A DNA stretch of 64,000 nucleotides from Thioclava sediminum (lineage in GTDB: Bacteria; Pseudomonadota; Alphaproteobacteria; Rhodobacterales; Rhodobacteraceae), in contig NZ_MPZV01000002.1 of assembly GCF_002020355.1 (NCBI RefSeq), forward strand, positions 682,001 through 746,000, written 5' to 3'. The position numbers and the translations under genes are program-made. Position 1 is the first letter of the stretch. Each line of letters opens with the position of its first letter. This document shows, piece by piece, positions 1 through 10,947 of this stretch. The notes below the pieces were generated by a model. The model made no database searches, was not told where the DNA came from, and saw nothing but the letters and a program-made list of their open reading frames with translations.

Positions 1-1
1 C

Positions 2-559
2 GAGCGCAGGGTAGAGGCGCTTGCGGAAAAAACCGGGCTCACTGTCGCGAACTGTTCGCAGCATTTGCAGCAATTGCGGCGCGCTGGCCTTGTCACCAGT
101 CGGCGCGACGGCAAGGCGATAATCTACAGGCTGACCGACGCGAGGACACTGACGTTGTTGGGGGTTTTGGGCGATGTGGCCGAAAGGAACCTCGCACAGG
201 TTGAGGAGATTCTGCGCGGAATATCGAACGGCGAAGACGCGCCGGAACCGATCAACCGCAACGAGCTTGCCGCTCGACTGAGTGAAGGGTCGGTGACCGT
301 CCTCGACGTGCGCCCCGCCGACGAGTTCGCCGATGCTCATATCCCGGGCGCGCTCAACATGGCCGTGACGGAGCTGGGCAAGTTCCTGACGGATCTCGAC
401 CGAAACACCGAGATTGTGGCCTATTGTCGTGGTCCATACTGTGTCTACGCTCACCAAGCCGTGGCGTTCTTGCGCAAGAATGGTTTCAATGCCCGTCGTC
501 TCGACGGCGGTCTGCCTGAGTGGCGCGAAGACGGTCGAGCCATTCAGGCAACATCCTGA
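2..559 (+). CDS. ArsR-family regulator fused to a rhodanese domain (5' truncated by window edge)
   Basis: The frame is open from base 2, so the true start lies outside the window; a TTG at 65 is internal. The first 70 or so visible residues are the end of an ArsR-type winged helix (recognition-helix stretch CSQHLQQLRRAGLV followed by the wing RRDGKAIIYRL). A rhodanese domain follows, with LDVRPADEFADAHIPGA and the active-site loop YCRGPYC carrying the persulfide-accepting cysteine. ArsR-rhodanese fusions are a known architecture, thought to couple DNA binding to sulfur or redox chemistry. The target is unknown; the nearest downstream gene, an antiporter 306 bp away, may be unrelated. No metal-site cysteines are visible in the remaining helix-turn-helix part. 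Confidence 0.88.
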   Translation, partial: ERRVEALAEKTGLTVANCSQHLQQLRRAGLVTSRRDGKAIIYRLTDARTLTLLGVLGDVAERNLAQVEEILRGISNGEDAPEPINRNELAARLSEGSVTVLDVRPADEFADAHIPGALNMAVTELGKFLTDLDRNTEIVAYCRGPYCVYAHQAVAFLRKNGFNARRLDGGLPEWREDGRAIQATS

Positions 560-865
560 TCGACAAAGGCCTTATTCGATGTCGCTACGGGTCGACCTGA
601 CTATGTGATCGCACTGCATGCGAGGCCTTCAAAAATGCAATGACAATTCGCCCAGACTTCACATGAGATCTCATGATGGAAGCAACCTCCGCTTAGTGTC
701 TGCTACCGGGTCGCCGTTCATGGACGGCCAGTTGCTGCCGTTGATACGCATGCCGGAGCGCTGCTCTACACCGCGACACACCTCGCGCAACTCTCTTGAT
801 ACCCGCGCGCGCCACCGCCATTTTGCGTGCGGTAAGCGGCGATGACCGCATAGGGATGGACTGAG
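560..865. other. Intergenic stretch with no recognised gene
   Basis: These 306 bases separate the ArsR-rhodanese gene from the antiporter. Only short frames without recognisable domains are present. No strong hairpin with a T-run and no clear promoter was seen. Confidence 0.5.
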
Positions 866-1840
866 ATGTTCGAGATTTGGGGGCCCATTCTGGCGGGGCT
901 GGTCGCGCTGGTGGTCGGAGGCGAGCTTTTGGTCCGCGGGGCGGTCCAGACCGCTGAGCGGATCGGTATCTCACCGCTTGTGATCGGATTGACACTGGTG
1001 GGGTTCGGCACCTCGACACCGGAACTGGTGACATCGGTTCAGGCCGGTCTGAGTGGATCGCCAGGCATCGCCTTCGGCAACGTCGTGGGCTCAAACATCG
1101 CGAATATCCTTCTGATCGCTGGCGTTTCTGCCGTTATTGCGCCCCTCGTTGTGGCGCGCGTCGCCCTGCGACGAGATGCGATGGTGATGCTGGTCGTCGC
1201 CGTGGTCTTCGCTGGGGTCGCGCCGTTCGCTCCGATGGGGCGGATCGCTGGAGTTGGATTGATCGCAGCGCTGGTCGGCTATTTGGGCTTTGTGATCCAT
1301 CAGGAACGCCAGCACGCTGACCGCGGCGCGATCTACGACAAGACGGTGGCCCTTGCTGACGCGGATCCCGGCCTCGCGCCACCGCATGCACCTCACGGTA
1401 TTCTCATGCCGCTGTTGCTCGCGTTCGCCGGATTGGGACTCGTGGTTTTCGGTGGCTCATTGCTGGTTGGTGGCGCCGTATCGCTCGCGCGGGCTTTTGG
1501 CGTCTCGGAAACGGTCATCGGTCTGACCATCGTGGCGATTGGCACCTCGATGCCCGAGCTGATCACCTCGATCGTGGCGGCGCTGAAGCGTCAGGGCGAG
1601 GTGGCTTTCGGAAATGTAGTCGGATCAAACATCTACAATATTCTCGGCATCGGTGGGACGACGGCGCTGATCGCCCCGTCGCGCGTGCCCGAGGAAATCG
1701 CGCGATTTGACGCCCCGCTGATGGTTCTTGTCTCACTCCTTCTGGTGGTCTTCGCGACCACCGGGCTACGGATCACCCGATGGGAGGGGCTGGCGCTAAT
1801 CGCGGGCTACGGTATCTATCTTTGGAAGCTTTGGCCTTGA
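866..1840 (+). CDS. Calcium/sodium antiporter (CaCA superfamily, YrbG-like)
   Basis: The 324-residue product is an inner-membrane cation/Ca2+ exchanger with about ten transmembrane helices in two inverted halves. Each half has the alpha-repeat signature: GFGTSTPELVTS near residue 50 and AIGTSMPELITS near 230. Each is followed by a GNVVGSN motif (GNVVGSNIANIL and GNVVGSNIYNIL). A charged cytoplasmic loop around residues 145-175 links the halves. Length fits the bacterial YrbG group. ATG 866 gives a normal N-terminus that enters the first helix at once. It stands alone. A second antiporter of the same family (22841-23806) lies on the minus strand, and the two are clearly divergent copies rather than a recent duplication. 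The exchanged ions cannot be read from sequence. Confidence 0.9.
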   Translation: MFEIWGPILAGLVALVVGGELLVRGAVQTAERIGISPLVIGLTLVGFGTSTPELVTSVQAGLSGSPGIAFGNVVGSNIANILLIAGVSAVIAPLVVARVALRRDAMVMLVVAVVFAGVAPFAPMGRIAGVGLIAALVGYLGFVIHQERQHADRGAIYDKTVALADADPGLAPPHAPHGILMPLLLAFAGLGLVVFGGSLLVGGAVSLARAFGVSETVIGLTIVAIGTSMPELITSIVAALKRQGEVAFGNVVGSNIYNILGIGGTTALIAPSRVPEEIARFDAPLMVLVSLLLVVFATTGLRITRWEGLALIAGYGIYLWKLWP

Positions 1841-1979
1841 GAACGTTGGAGCCAAAGGTGAAAACTTTGAAATGTCGAACCCTCGGCGGGGCGGCGTCAA
1901 AATCTGAAAAAGCATATGGATCACGAACACCAGGCGCCTTGATAGCAATGCGATTATTGCCAGCGAATAGGGGATTTGG

Positions 1980-2600
1980 ATGAACGAGGCGCGAAAGGAT
2001 CACTGGGACCGGATCTACGGCAGCAAGAGTGACAGTGACCTCAGTTGGCATCAGGACGCTCCGGAGATCTCGCTCGAACTTGCCGAACGCGCCGGTGTGA
2101 CGCCGGACACCCGGGTGATCGACGTGGGCGCCGGCACTTCGCGGGTCGTTGACGGCTTGATCGCGCGTGGCCTGCGCGACATTTCCGTTCTCGACCTCTC
2201 CCAGACGGCCCTCGACGCCCAGCGTGCCCGGCTTGGGCCGCGCGGCGCGGATGTGGAGTGGATCGTCGCCGATATCACGCGCTGGTCGCCCCAGCGGGTC
2301 TATGACCTCTGGCATGATCGCGCCGTGTTCCACTTTCTGGTCGACCCATCGGACCGGGATGCCTATGTGACGCGCCTGTCTCGTGCTCTGCGCATTGGGG
2401 GGCACGCGATCATCGCGACCTTCGCTCCTGACGGGCCGGAGACCTGCAGCGGCCTTCCCGTTCGTCGCTACAGTCCGGAGGCCCTTGGCGGTGTGCTGGG
2501 CCCCGATTTTGAGTTGGTGGCGAAACGGTTCCAGAAACACACGACGCCCTCAGGCAACCTGCAGTCTTTCCAGTTCAGCCTGTTCCGGAAGCTCCGCTGA
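1980..2600 (+). CDS. Class I SAM-dependent methyltransferase
   Basis: The 206-residue soluble protein starts with HWDRIY and WHQ motifs typical of a small methyltransferase group often found near metal-resistance genes. The SAM-binding motif I, VIDVGAGTS, lies at residues 46-54; an acidic motif (SVLDLS) follows near 75 and a WIVADI motif near 98. The C-terminus has the usual beta-hairpin (FELVAKRF...NLQSFQFSLFRK). The substrate is unknown; thiol, tellurite/selenite and small-molecule methylation are all possible. It converges on the MerR gene with 20 bp between stops. Confidence 0.85.
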   Translation: MNEARKDHWDRIYGSKSDSDLSWHQDAPEISLELAERAGVTPDTRVIDVGAGTSRVVDGLIARGLRDISVLDLSQTALDAQRARLGPRGADVEWIVADITRWSPQRVYDLWHDRAVFHFLVDPSDRDAYVTRLSRALRIGGHAIIATFAPDGPETCSGLPVRRYSPEALGGVLGPDFELVAKRFQKHTTPSGNLQSFQFSLFRKLR

Positions 2601-2620
2601 TCGGCCCCTGTGCAGCGGGG

Positions 2621-3049
2621 TCAGCCTATCGCGTCGTGATCGTCGGCGAGACATTCCGAGTGGTCGCGCAGCACCTCCAGCACCCGGCACTCCGAGGCTG
2701 TCCCACCCCGACATTCGCCGATCATCCGTTCCAGCTCGCTCCTGAGCGCTTGGAGACGCGCGATCCGGGTCTCGACCTCGCGCAACTGTCGCCGCGCGAT
2801 CGAATCCGCAGCTCCGCAATCGCGCGCTGGATGATCTGACAGGTCCAGCAATTCGCGGATCGCTTCGAGCGGGAAGCCAAGCTGGCGCGAATGACGGATG
2901 AAGGCGAGCCGGTCGAGATCGACATCGCCGTAGCGCCGCTGGCCGCCCTCGGTCCGTCCGGGCTCGGGCATCAGGCCTATCTGCTCGTAATAGCGGATCG
3001 TCTGCACCTTGGTGCCGGTGCGGCGCGCCAATGTTCCGATTGTATGCAT
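2621..3049 (-). CDS. MerR-family heavy-metal-responsive regulator (CadR/PbrR/ZntR-like)
   Basis: The 142-residue product has an N-terminal MerR helix-turn-helix (MHTIGTLARRTGTKVQTIRYYE), a dimerisation helix, and a C-terminal metal loop. Cysteines sit at 78, 113, 121 and 133. Cys78 at the start of the long helix plus Cys113 and Cys121 in the loop match the metal-binding triad of Cd/Pb/Zn sensors. The gene is divergent from the P-type ATPase at 3160, and the 110-bp gap holds a MerR-type promoter with a long spacer. The predicted role is activation of the ATPase on binding Cd, Pb or Zn; the exact metal is uncertain. Confidence 0.9.
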   Translation of the reverse strand: MHTIGTLARRTGTKVQTIRYYEQIGLMPEPGRTEGGQRRYGDVDLDRLAFIRHSRQLGFPLEAIRELLDLSDHPARDCGAADSIARRQLREVETRIARLQALRSELERMIGECRGGTASECRVLEVLRDHSECLADDHDAIG

Positions 3050-3088
3050 GTCGTTCCCATCACGGCCGCGTGAGGGCGGATTTTCCCC

Positions 3089-3120
3089 TTGAACCTATAG
3101 TTGCTGTAGCTCTTATCTTC
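3089..3120 (+). promoter_or_regulatory. MerR-type promoter/operator of the P-type ATPase
   Basis: A -35 box TTGAAC (3089-3094) and a -10 box TATCTT (3115-3120) are separated by 20 bp, longer than the usual 17. An imperfect dyad, CCTATAGTTGCTGTAGC, fills the spacer. This is the arrangement that MerR regulators need, and the spacer closely resembles known CadR and PbrR operators. It points towards the ATPase gene starting at 3160. Confidence 0.8.
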
Positions 3121-3159
3121 CTCGCTGTCGAGAAATCGAGAGTGAGAGGATGGTAACAG

Positions 3160-5367
<2,208 letters not shown>

Positions 5368-5371
5368 GCCT

Positions 5372-5400
5372 GAAATCTCTGCTCAAGCGCTGGAGATTTC
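5372..5400 (+). terminator. Possible hairpin terminator after the P-type ATPase
   Basis: An 8-bp perfect stem (GAAATCTC with GAGATTTC) with a 13-base loop begins five bases after the stop codon. No U-tract follows, so termination is only tentative. Confidence 0.3.
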
Positions 5401-5668
5401 CTAAATCGACAAACCCCGTGCCGTTCAACCGGGCAGCCGAAAACGTTTGAGGCAACTCGGAGCTGGAGTGCCTACTCTTTCTTTGAAGGAAACCGCCGCG
5501 GTAATTTGTGGGATAGCGTGCCCTGAATGGCCGCTTCCAAACGATAGAGGCACCACTTTGTCTTTGTAGCGAACGACAGCTTTCCGCCCATTCTATTGAA
5601 AAAGTCTTTGTTGCAGTGCGGCAAGTCTTTCGATTCACTCGTCGATGAGGGGATGGGAGGATTTCGGG

Positions 5669-6130
5669 ATGATGGGTCGGCAGGACGCTCCAGTGCAGCT
5701 GTTTTATGATTTCAATCTGGACCGTCATGTCCCGGCCGATCATATGCTGCGAGAGATCGATCTGTTCCTTGACGGCGACAGCCTGCGGGACGCGCTGCGA
5801 CCGTTCTACAGCCACCTTGGCCGCCCCTCCATCGACCCCGAACTGATCATTCGGATGCTGGTGATCGGCTACGTCATGGGCATCCGATCCGAAGGACGCC
5901 TGTGCAACGAGGTTCACCTGAACCTGGCCTATCGTTGGTTCTGCCGGTTGGGCCTAGAGGGCAACGTCCCGGATCATTCGACCTTCTCGCGGCATCGCCA
6001 CGCCAAGTTCCGCGAAAGCAACCTGCTGCGACAGGTGTTTGAAGCCACTGTGGAGCGGTGCCTGAAGGAGGGGCCGGTCTCCGGAAAGGGCTTTGCCGTC
6101 GATGCCAGCCTGATCTCCGCCGACGTGAAC
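5669..6130 (+). mobile_element. IS1182-family transposase, N-terminal fragment
   Basis: About 154 residues match the N-terminus of IS1182-type transposases: MMGRQDAPVQLFYDF, the DUF772-type RPSIDPELIIRMLVIGY segment, and the start of the catalytic domain GFAVDASLISAD. The start chosen, ATG 5669, follows a GGGAGG ribosome site. The transposase match ends at about residue 154 (5669 numbering). The frame then runs without a stop into an unrelated ABC-ATPase tail to 6232, so most of the DDE domain is missing and the copy cannot be active. The sequence just upstream (about 5600-5640) resembles an IS end, but no matching right end was found. Confidence 0.8.
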
Positions 6131-6232
6131 AACCACCTGCCCGGTATCGGCGATCTGATCGACTTGACCGTTCAATCCGACACGTGGCACGTTTTCGACC
6201 CTTCAAGCGGCGCGAACCTGTCGCTGGCCTAG
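6131..6232 (+). pseudogene. C-terminal tail of a sugar-type ABC transporter ATPase, fused to the IS1182 stub
   Basis: From 6131 the frame encodes about 33 residues with the look of the TOBE-like tail of MalK/UgpC-type ATPases (GDLIDLTVQSDTWHVFDPSS then a stop). Tails of that family often end in a similar WHVFDP...G pattern. All upstream ATPase motifs are gone, replaced by the transposase fragment. The sulfatase-maturase remnant begins 31 bp further on, so both may come from one lost operon for a sulfated substrate. The family call rests on a short stretch. Confidence 0.5.
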
Positions 6233-6263
6233 CGTCGCCTGCGCCCCAAGCAAGGATGATCCG

Positions 6264-6570
6264 ATGACGCCCCTCCCGGCCCTTTGCCGTGACGACCAAG
6301 CCAATGCGGCCTCGTTGCAATATCGACTGCAAATATTGCTATTACCTTGAAAAGGAACATCTCTACCCGCAGGAAAAGAAGTTCCGCATGTCAGATGCAG
6401 TTCTCGAAACTTATATGCGCGATCTGATCGCGGCGAGCGTCAAGGCGGGGCAGCGCGAGGTGCAGTTTGCCTGACCGGGCGGAGAGCCGACCCTGCTTGG
6501 CCTGCCCTTCTTCGAGCGCGTGGTCGCGCTGCAGCGCCACTATTGCCCCGTCGGCGTGACTTGCGCCAAT
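6264..6570 (+). pseudogene. Anaerobic sulfatase maturase (radical SAM) remnant
   Basis: Two frames together give a recognisable anSME start. ATG 6264 gives MTPLPA; after a frame change near 6281 it continues TTKPMRPRCNIDCKYCYYLE. The radical-SAM cluster motif CxxxCxxC is intact (CNIDCKYC). At 6472 a TGA stop stands where the family has Trp before the SAM-binding GGEP motif, and GGEPTLLGLPFFERVVALQ follows in the same frame. Similarity fades after about 6560. Frameshift, stop and truncation make it a pseudogene. Intact homologues generate formylglycine in sulfatases. Confidence 0.82.
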
Positions 6571-6900
6571 CCGACAGACGCGCCGGTCCCGCTCTACGAA
6601 CATCGAGCGAAATGCGGACTGCCTTTCCCCGGTTCCAATATCCACCCGAGGGCGGAATTGCGGCGTGGCATACGATGCGGCTGACGGAGGCCTGGCCAGG
6701 ATCGCGACGGCATTGAGGCGCTGGAGTTGCAAGAGGCCCTGTGGGCCTTTGAGGCGCGCGACAAGGCTCGGATCGGCACTTAGAGAGCTATGGCCGGAGG
6801 CGAGAACTCGGGTCACGCCAGCTTTACAAAGATCCAAACCTTTTAATTCGCGCGACTTCTGTCAAGATGCTGTGAGGTCGTCCAAAAACATTTCCGAGCC
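6571..6900. other. Region without a recognisable gene
   Basis: This stretch lies between the sulfatase-maturase remnant and the serine hydrolase. Several short frames are open but none carries a domain I recognise. It is probably decayed sequence. Confidence 0.45.
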
Positions 6901-8595
6901 ATGCCGCAAAACCCTTTGAGACAACAAGCCGAACGCCCCGCACCCTCCGACGCGCCACAGGCACGGGGCCGTTCGAGACGTAGTCACGCGCATTACATGC
7001 TGCTGGGCGGCGCGCTGCTCTTGGCCAGTCTTATGGCCGGGCCTTTGTCTGCGGCGGCACAGACGACCCAGCCGCTGCCCGAGCTGGCCTTGCCCAAGCC
7101 GATGCCCGCGCCGCCCATGACGGTGCTGCTTCCCGTTCCGGACGCGCGGATCACGGCGGCGATCTCGACATTGGATGATCTCAGTCAGGATATCCTCAAG
7201 CGAACCGGCATTCCCGGACTGGCGGTCGCTGTGGTTCATAACGGACGCACCGTCTATGCGCGCGGCTTTGGCAAGCGCGCCGTTGGAAGCCCGGAGGGCG
7301 TCGATCCCGAGACGGTCTTCCTTCTCGCCTCGCTGTCAAAGCCCGTCGGTGCCACCGTTGTCGCCACCCAAGTGACCGCAGGCCGCGTCAAATGGGACAG
7401 CCCGATCCACGATTTTCTGGCCGCCTTCAGTTTGGGCGATCCGTGGATCAACGAACATATCACCATCGCCGATCTCTATGCGCATCGCTCGGGCCTGCCC
7501 GATCATGCCGGAGACGATCTGGAAGATATCGGGTTCGACCGGAGCGAAATCCTCAAGCGGCTCGCTCTGCTGCCCCAAGGCCCATTCCGGGCGCAATACA
7601 CCTATACCAATTTCGGCATTACGGCTGCAGCCCAAGCGGTGGCCACGGCCGCAGGCAAGGATTGGGCGCGCCTGTCGGAGACGGCGCTCTATGCGCCTCT
7701 TGGCATGGGCGCGACCAGCTCGACCCATGCCGATTACATGGCGCGGGACAATCGGGCCGCAAGCCATGTGCCGGGTGGCGATGGCTATGTGATCTCCGAC
7801 AAACGCCAGCCCGACGCGCAAAGCCCGGCGGGCGGGGTCAGCTCCAACGCGCACGACATGGGGCGTTGGATGGCGATGGTGCTGGGCGGCGGTATGGCGG
7901 ACGGGACGCGCCTGATCTCTGAAGAGGCGCTTCTGCCTGCAACCTCCCCGCAGATGATCCGAGGCGCGCCGATGGCGGTCTCTGCGCGCGCGGGCGCCTA
8001 TGGGTTTGGCTTCAATGTCGATACCCGCTGGTCAGGCCGTGTGATGCTAAGCCATTCCGGGGCCTTCGCATTGGGCGCATCGACAAGTGTCGCAATGCTG
8101 CCCGAGCTCGATCTGGGCATCGTCGTCTTGACCAATGCACCGCCGACAGGGGCCGCCGAAGCCATCACCGCGAGCTTCCTCGATCGCGCGGAACTGGGGA
8201 GGGATACCCGCGACTGGCTGGCGGCCTATGCCCCGATCATGGCGCCGCTATCGGCCCCTGTGGGGCAGCTGGTGGGTGCAAAGCCCCCCGCTGACCCTGC
8301 CCAGGCAGCGCCCGCGCAAACCTATGTCGGCACCTATGACAATCCCTATTTCGGCCCCGCCTCGATCTCTGAGACCAACGGATCGCTTGTGCTAACGCTT
8401 GGCCCGGACCACCGAGCGCTGCCCATGCGCCATTGGGATGGTGACACCTTCGTTGTCTATCCGGTGACCGAGAACCAACCCGCAGGTTCGGTCTCGCGCG
8501 TCACCTTTCGCGCAGCCTCCCCCGGACCGGCCACCGAAATGCAGATCGAACACCTGAACGAAGAACATCTCGGCATCTTTCGACGCCCCGACTAA
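6901..8595 (+). CDS. Exported serine hydrolase, beta-lactamase/penicillin-binding-protein family
   Basis: The 564-residue protein has a class C beta-lactamase-like domain. The nucleophile motif SxxK is SLSK at 144-147, the second motif is YTN at 235-237, and HSG (in LSHSGAFALG, near 385) fills the third position. A hydrophobic segment (LLGGALLLASLMAGPLSAAAQ, about 34-54) looks like a signal peptide with an AxA-type cleavage site. Translation could instead start at the internal ATG 6997, giving a classical short signal. ATG 6901 would add a basic 32-residue leader. A roughly 100-residue C-terminal beta domain follows, as in the DUF3471-type tails of this family. Substrate unknown: peptidase, esterase or D-aminopeptidase activity is typical. 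It stands alone between IS debris. Confidence 0.85.
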   Translation: MPQNPLRQQAERPAPSDAPQARGRSRRSHAHYMLLGGALLLASLMAGPLSAAAQTTQPLPELALPKPMPAPPMTVLLPVPDARITAAISTLDDLSQDILKRTGIPGLAVAVVHNGRTVYARGFGKRAVGSPEGVDPETVFLLASLSKPVGATVVATQVTAGRVKWDSPIHDFLAAFSLGDPWINEHITIADLYAHRSGLPDHAGDDLEDIGFDRSEILKRLALLPQGPFRAQYTYTNFGITAAAQAVATAAGKDWARLSETALYAPLGMGATSSTHADYMARDNRAASHVPGGDGYVISDKRQPDAQSPAGGVSSNAHDMGRWMAMVLGGGMADGTRLISEEALLPATSPQMIRGAPMAVSARAGAYGFGFNVDTRWSGRVMLSHSGAFALGASTSVAMLPELDLGIVVLTNAPPTGAAEAITASFLDRAELGRDTRDWLAAYAPIMAPLSAPVGQLVGAKPPADPAQAAPAQTYVGTYDNPYFGPASISETNGSLVLTLGPDHRALPMRHWDGDTFVVYPVTENQPAGSVSRVTFRAASPGPATEMQIEHLNEEHLGIFRRPD

Positions 8596-8665
8596 CACAG
8601 CCGGGTGTGCGCAAAATGCCCCTCAGTCCTCCCAAAGTGCTCAGTCATCGCCCTTTGCGGCCTTC

Positions 8666-8796
8666 TCAGCGGGTGAGTTTCGCGACCGAGCGGTCATCAG
8701 CGATCAAACGCGGCGCAAAATAGGCAAATGCCTCACGAAACATCGGATGCCAACTTGCATCCAATGGCTGGTGCAACGGGTGCCGGAAGAAAACGA
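8666..8796 (-). pseudogene. C-terminal remnant of an unidentified gene cut by an IS3 element
   Basis: Reading the minus strand from the IS3 junction gives about 43 residues with good codon bias (RHPLHQPLDASWHPMFREAF and onward, ending KLTR then stop at 8666). It has no start and is cut where transposase similarity begins. The family is not recognised. It may be chance coding-like sequence. Confidence 0.3.
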
Positions 8797-9447
8797 ACAG
8801 ATGACCTAATCACCAGCCCGGCCTTCGTGGTGATCAAGGCGGCAGAGGAGTTCCACGAGAAGACGGTCCGACCGAACCAGCTCTGGCAGACCGACTTCAC
8901 CTACCTGAAGGTCATCGGCTGGGGCTGGTTCTACCTCTCGACCATCCTCGACGACTACAGCCGCTACGTCATCGCCTGGCGGCTCTGCACGACGATGAAG
9001 GCGTCTGATGTGACCGCGACACTGGAAGATGCTCTGGTCGCGTCCGGCTGCAATCAGGCCACAGTTGCCAACCGGCCCCGGCTGCTCAGCGACAATGGCA
9101 GCAGTTACATCTCCGGGGAACTGGCCGACTGGCTTGCTGACGAGGGCATGGATCACGTCCGGGGTGCTCCCCGCCACCCTCAGACCCAGGGCAAGATCGA
9201 ACGCTGGCACCAGACCCTCAAGAACCGCATCTTGCTCGAGAACTATTACCTGCCCGGCGCTCTGGAATAGGCGATCGGCGACTTCATCGACCACTACAAC
9301 CATCACCGCTACCACGAGAGCCTGGGCAACCTCGCGCCCGCCGACGTCTATCTCGGCAGGGCCGAAGCCATCCTGAAAACACGAAAGGAGATCAAAGCCA
9401 AAACCATCGAGAAGCGCCGCTTGCTGCATCGCCAGACCGCGGCATAA
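8797..9447 (+). mobile_element. IS3-family transposase OrfB, inactivated
   Basis: The frame matches IS3 OrfB from the segment DLITSPAFVVIKAA through the rve integrase core. The DDE residues are present: Asp in QTDFTYLK, Asp in LLSDNGSSYI and Glu in QGKIERWHQ. A TAG stop at 9268-9270 replaces what is usually Gln, after YYLPGALE; the rest of the protein (FIDHYNHHRYHESL, ending HRQTAA) continues in the same frame to 9447. The N-terminal helix-turn-helix and OrfA are missing. A related OrfA stub lies at 24146. Confidence 0.88.
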
Positions 9448-9508
9448 ACTGAAACCACAACGAGCCAGGCCCTCCGTTCTCGATCAGGCCCTCGTGTCCC
9501 AAATCATC

Positions 9509-9709
9509 TCACGACGGACAGGATGGATGGTAGCCCGGGCGACCGGTTCGAGCAGGCACACAACGTCCGAACCCGAGCGCGCGAAGATCAAGCTCATCGA
9601 CGAGGAGGTCGATGATACGGACCAGATGATCCTCACTAATCCAATCGTCGACGCGCTCGGGGAAAAGCGTGGTTTGCTCCCGGTCGATGCCGTCGATGAA
9701 ACCCGCCAT
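9509..9709 (-). mobile_element. IS1182-family transposase, N-terminal stub (second element)
   Basis: From ATG 9709 the frame encodes about 63 residues typical of another IS1182 branch: MAGFIDGIDREQTTLFPERV, ISEDHLVRIIDLLVDEL, then TGRPGYHPS before similarity is lost. It differs clearly from the IS1182 fragment at 5669, so it is a separate element. Only the N-terminus remains. Confidence 0.78.
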
Positions 9710-9921
9710 CCGTGCCTCCCGCTGCCTTGCGAAAGTATACCATGGGCTTAAGTTTCCACACAGCCTCGGCCCGAAGCTGCCATTCGAACAGGGCGCGTCG
9801 AAGGCCCCGACCAGCTCTTTCCAGATGCTCGCAGGCCACCGCAGCGCTATCACGGATCGTCCATCGGCCCTGGCGACGCGCGATGGGTCAGTTCCGCGCA
9901 CATCCGGGTGGATGCCTATAT

Positions 9922-10947
9922 CTATTGCGCTAAGGCATCCAGTTCGTCCATCAGCCCTGAGAACCGTCTCAATTGATCGTATTGCTCTTCGTCGATCCCG
10001 TCCGGATCGAAGTGCATCACGTCGTTTCGGACTTCGCGGACCTTATCCAGCTCAGCGCAAAATACGCCCCTGTCTACGCGAAGGTCGAGCAGTTTCCAGT
10101 TCTCTGGCTTCTGAATTATCCGAAGATACTCACCAAACGTTAGGTCTACGACAGATTGAATTCGCTCCCTTCTCTCCGAGTCCGTGTCGCCACAGACCTC
10201 CTGCAAAGTCTGGGTAGTGAACTTTCCATTCATCAGTTTTCGGATCTGGTTCTCAATCTGTCCGATGAGGAGAAATGGCTCTGATAGAAACTGAAATTGC
10301 TCGCTCAGATCTGTCGCGGTGACGATGCCAGTAACCTTCTTGTCGGTTGAGGATCGGACGAAGACGAATTCGTGCTCGATGATCAATTTCGTAGCTTTGA
10401 ACAGCGCTTCGCTTTCTTCCAGAGCGACGGCCGTCTCCATGGCGTCTCTCACTTCGACGAGATTATTCTCGTGGCTCAAGCGCTTGCCGATCGTCTTCCA
10501 GCTAATCGCACCGTTCAGCGTGTGCTCGTTCGACATGACCGCCAGCTGCGAGAAATCGTGCGCCAGCATCAGGGTAATCGCCTTCTCGACGGTATCCTGC
10601 GGGTTGACCGAAACCACACCGCAGTTGGCCGCCTTGAGCATGCTGATGAGGAAGTTTGCCTCTTTTGGGGCATAGGCTGCACCATCCTCGCCTTGGTCGC
10701 TACCGGTAGATTTGGTAGCAGCCGCTGCAACCGGCGCTTTCTTGAACGTTATTTCTGCGTCAATCCAGACCTTAGTGAAATCTGGGCTGGTTATGATATC
10801 CGCATTATCCAACTCGGTTTGTATTCTCTTGACGACGCCGGTGCGGCGCCTGCGGGCACCGAACCAGCGAAGCAACTCTCGGACCGTCGTCGAAGCTTCC
10901 TTTCCTTCGCCGATGTCGGCTTTGACCTCTTCGAACTCCTTGTTCAA
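9922..10947 (-). CDS. CBS-pair protein with N-terminal helical domain and HEPN-like C-terminus
   Basis: The 341-residue protein has three parts. Residues about 18-70 (TVRELLRWFGARRRRTGVVK and the following WIDAEITF) resemble a small winged-helix-like domain seen at the start of other uncharacterised CBS proteins. Residues about 95-225 are two CBS motifs (VSVNPQDTVEKAITLMLAHDFSQLAVM and the later FVRSSTDKKVTGIVTATDL), which in other proteins bind adenine nucleotides. The last 120 residues are helical and contain REVRNDVMHF, matching the Rx4-6H motif of HEPN ribonucleases (here RNDVMH). Composition is AT-richer than its neighbours, suggesting transfer. The HEPN reading is inference from one motif. 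A stress or defence role is plausible, not shown. Confidence 0.75.
   Translation of the reverse strand: MNKEFEEVKADIGEGKEASTTVRELLRWFGARRRRTGVVKRIQTELDNADIITSPDFTKVWIDAEITFKKAPVAAAATKSTGSDQGEDGAAYAPKEANFLISMLKAANCGVVSVNPQDTVEKAITLMLAHDFSQLAVMSNEHTLNGAISWKTIGKRLSHENNLVEVRDAMETAVALEESEALFKATKLIIEHEFVFVRSSTDKKVTGIVTATDLSEQFQFLSEPFLLIGQIENQIRKLMNGKFTTQTLQEVCGDTDSERRERIQSVVDLTFGEYLRIIQKPENWKLLDLRVDRGVFCAELDKVREVRNDVMHFDPDGIDEEQYDQLRRFSGLMDELDALAQ

Noticed and set aside
6660-6782. Short frame ending LELQEALWAFEARDKARIGT, faintly like an oxidoreductase C-terminus
   Set aside because: Too short and without supporting motifs to call a family.
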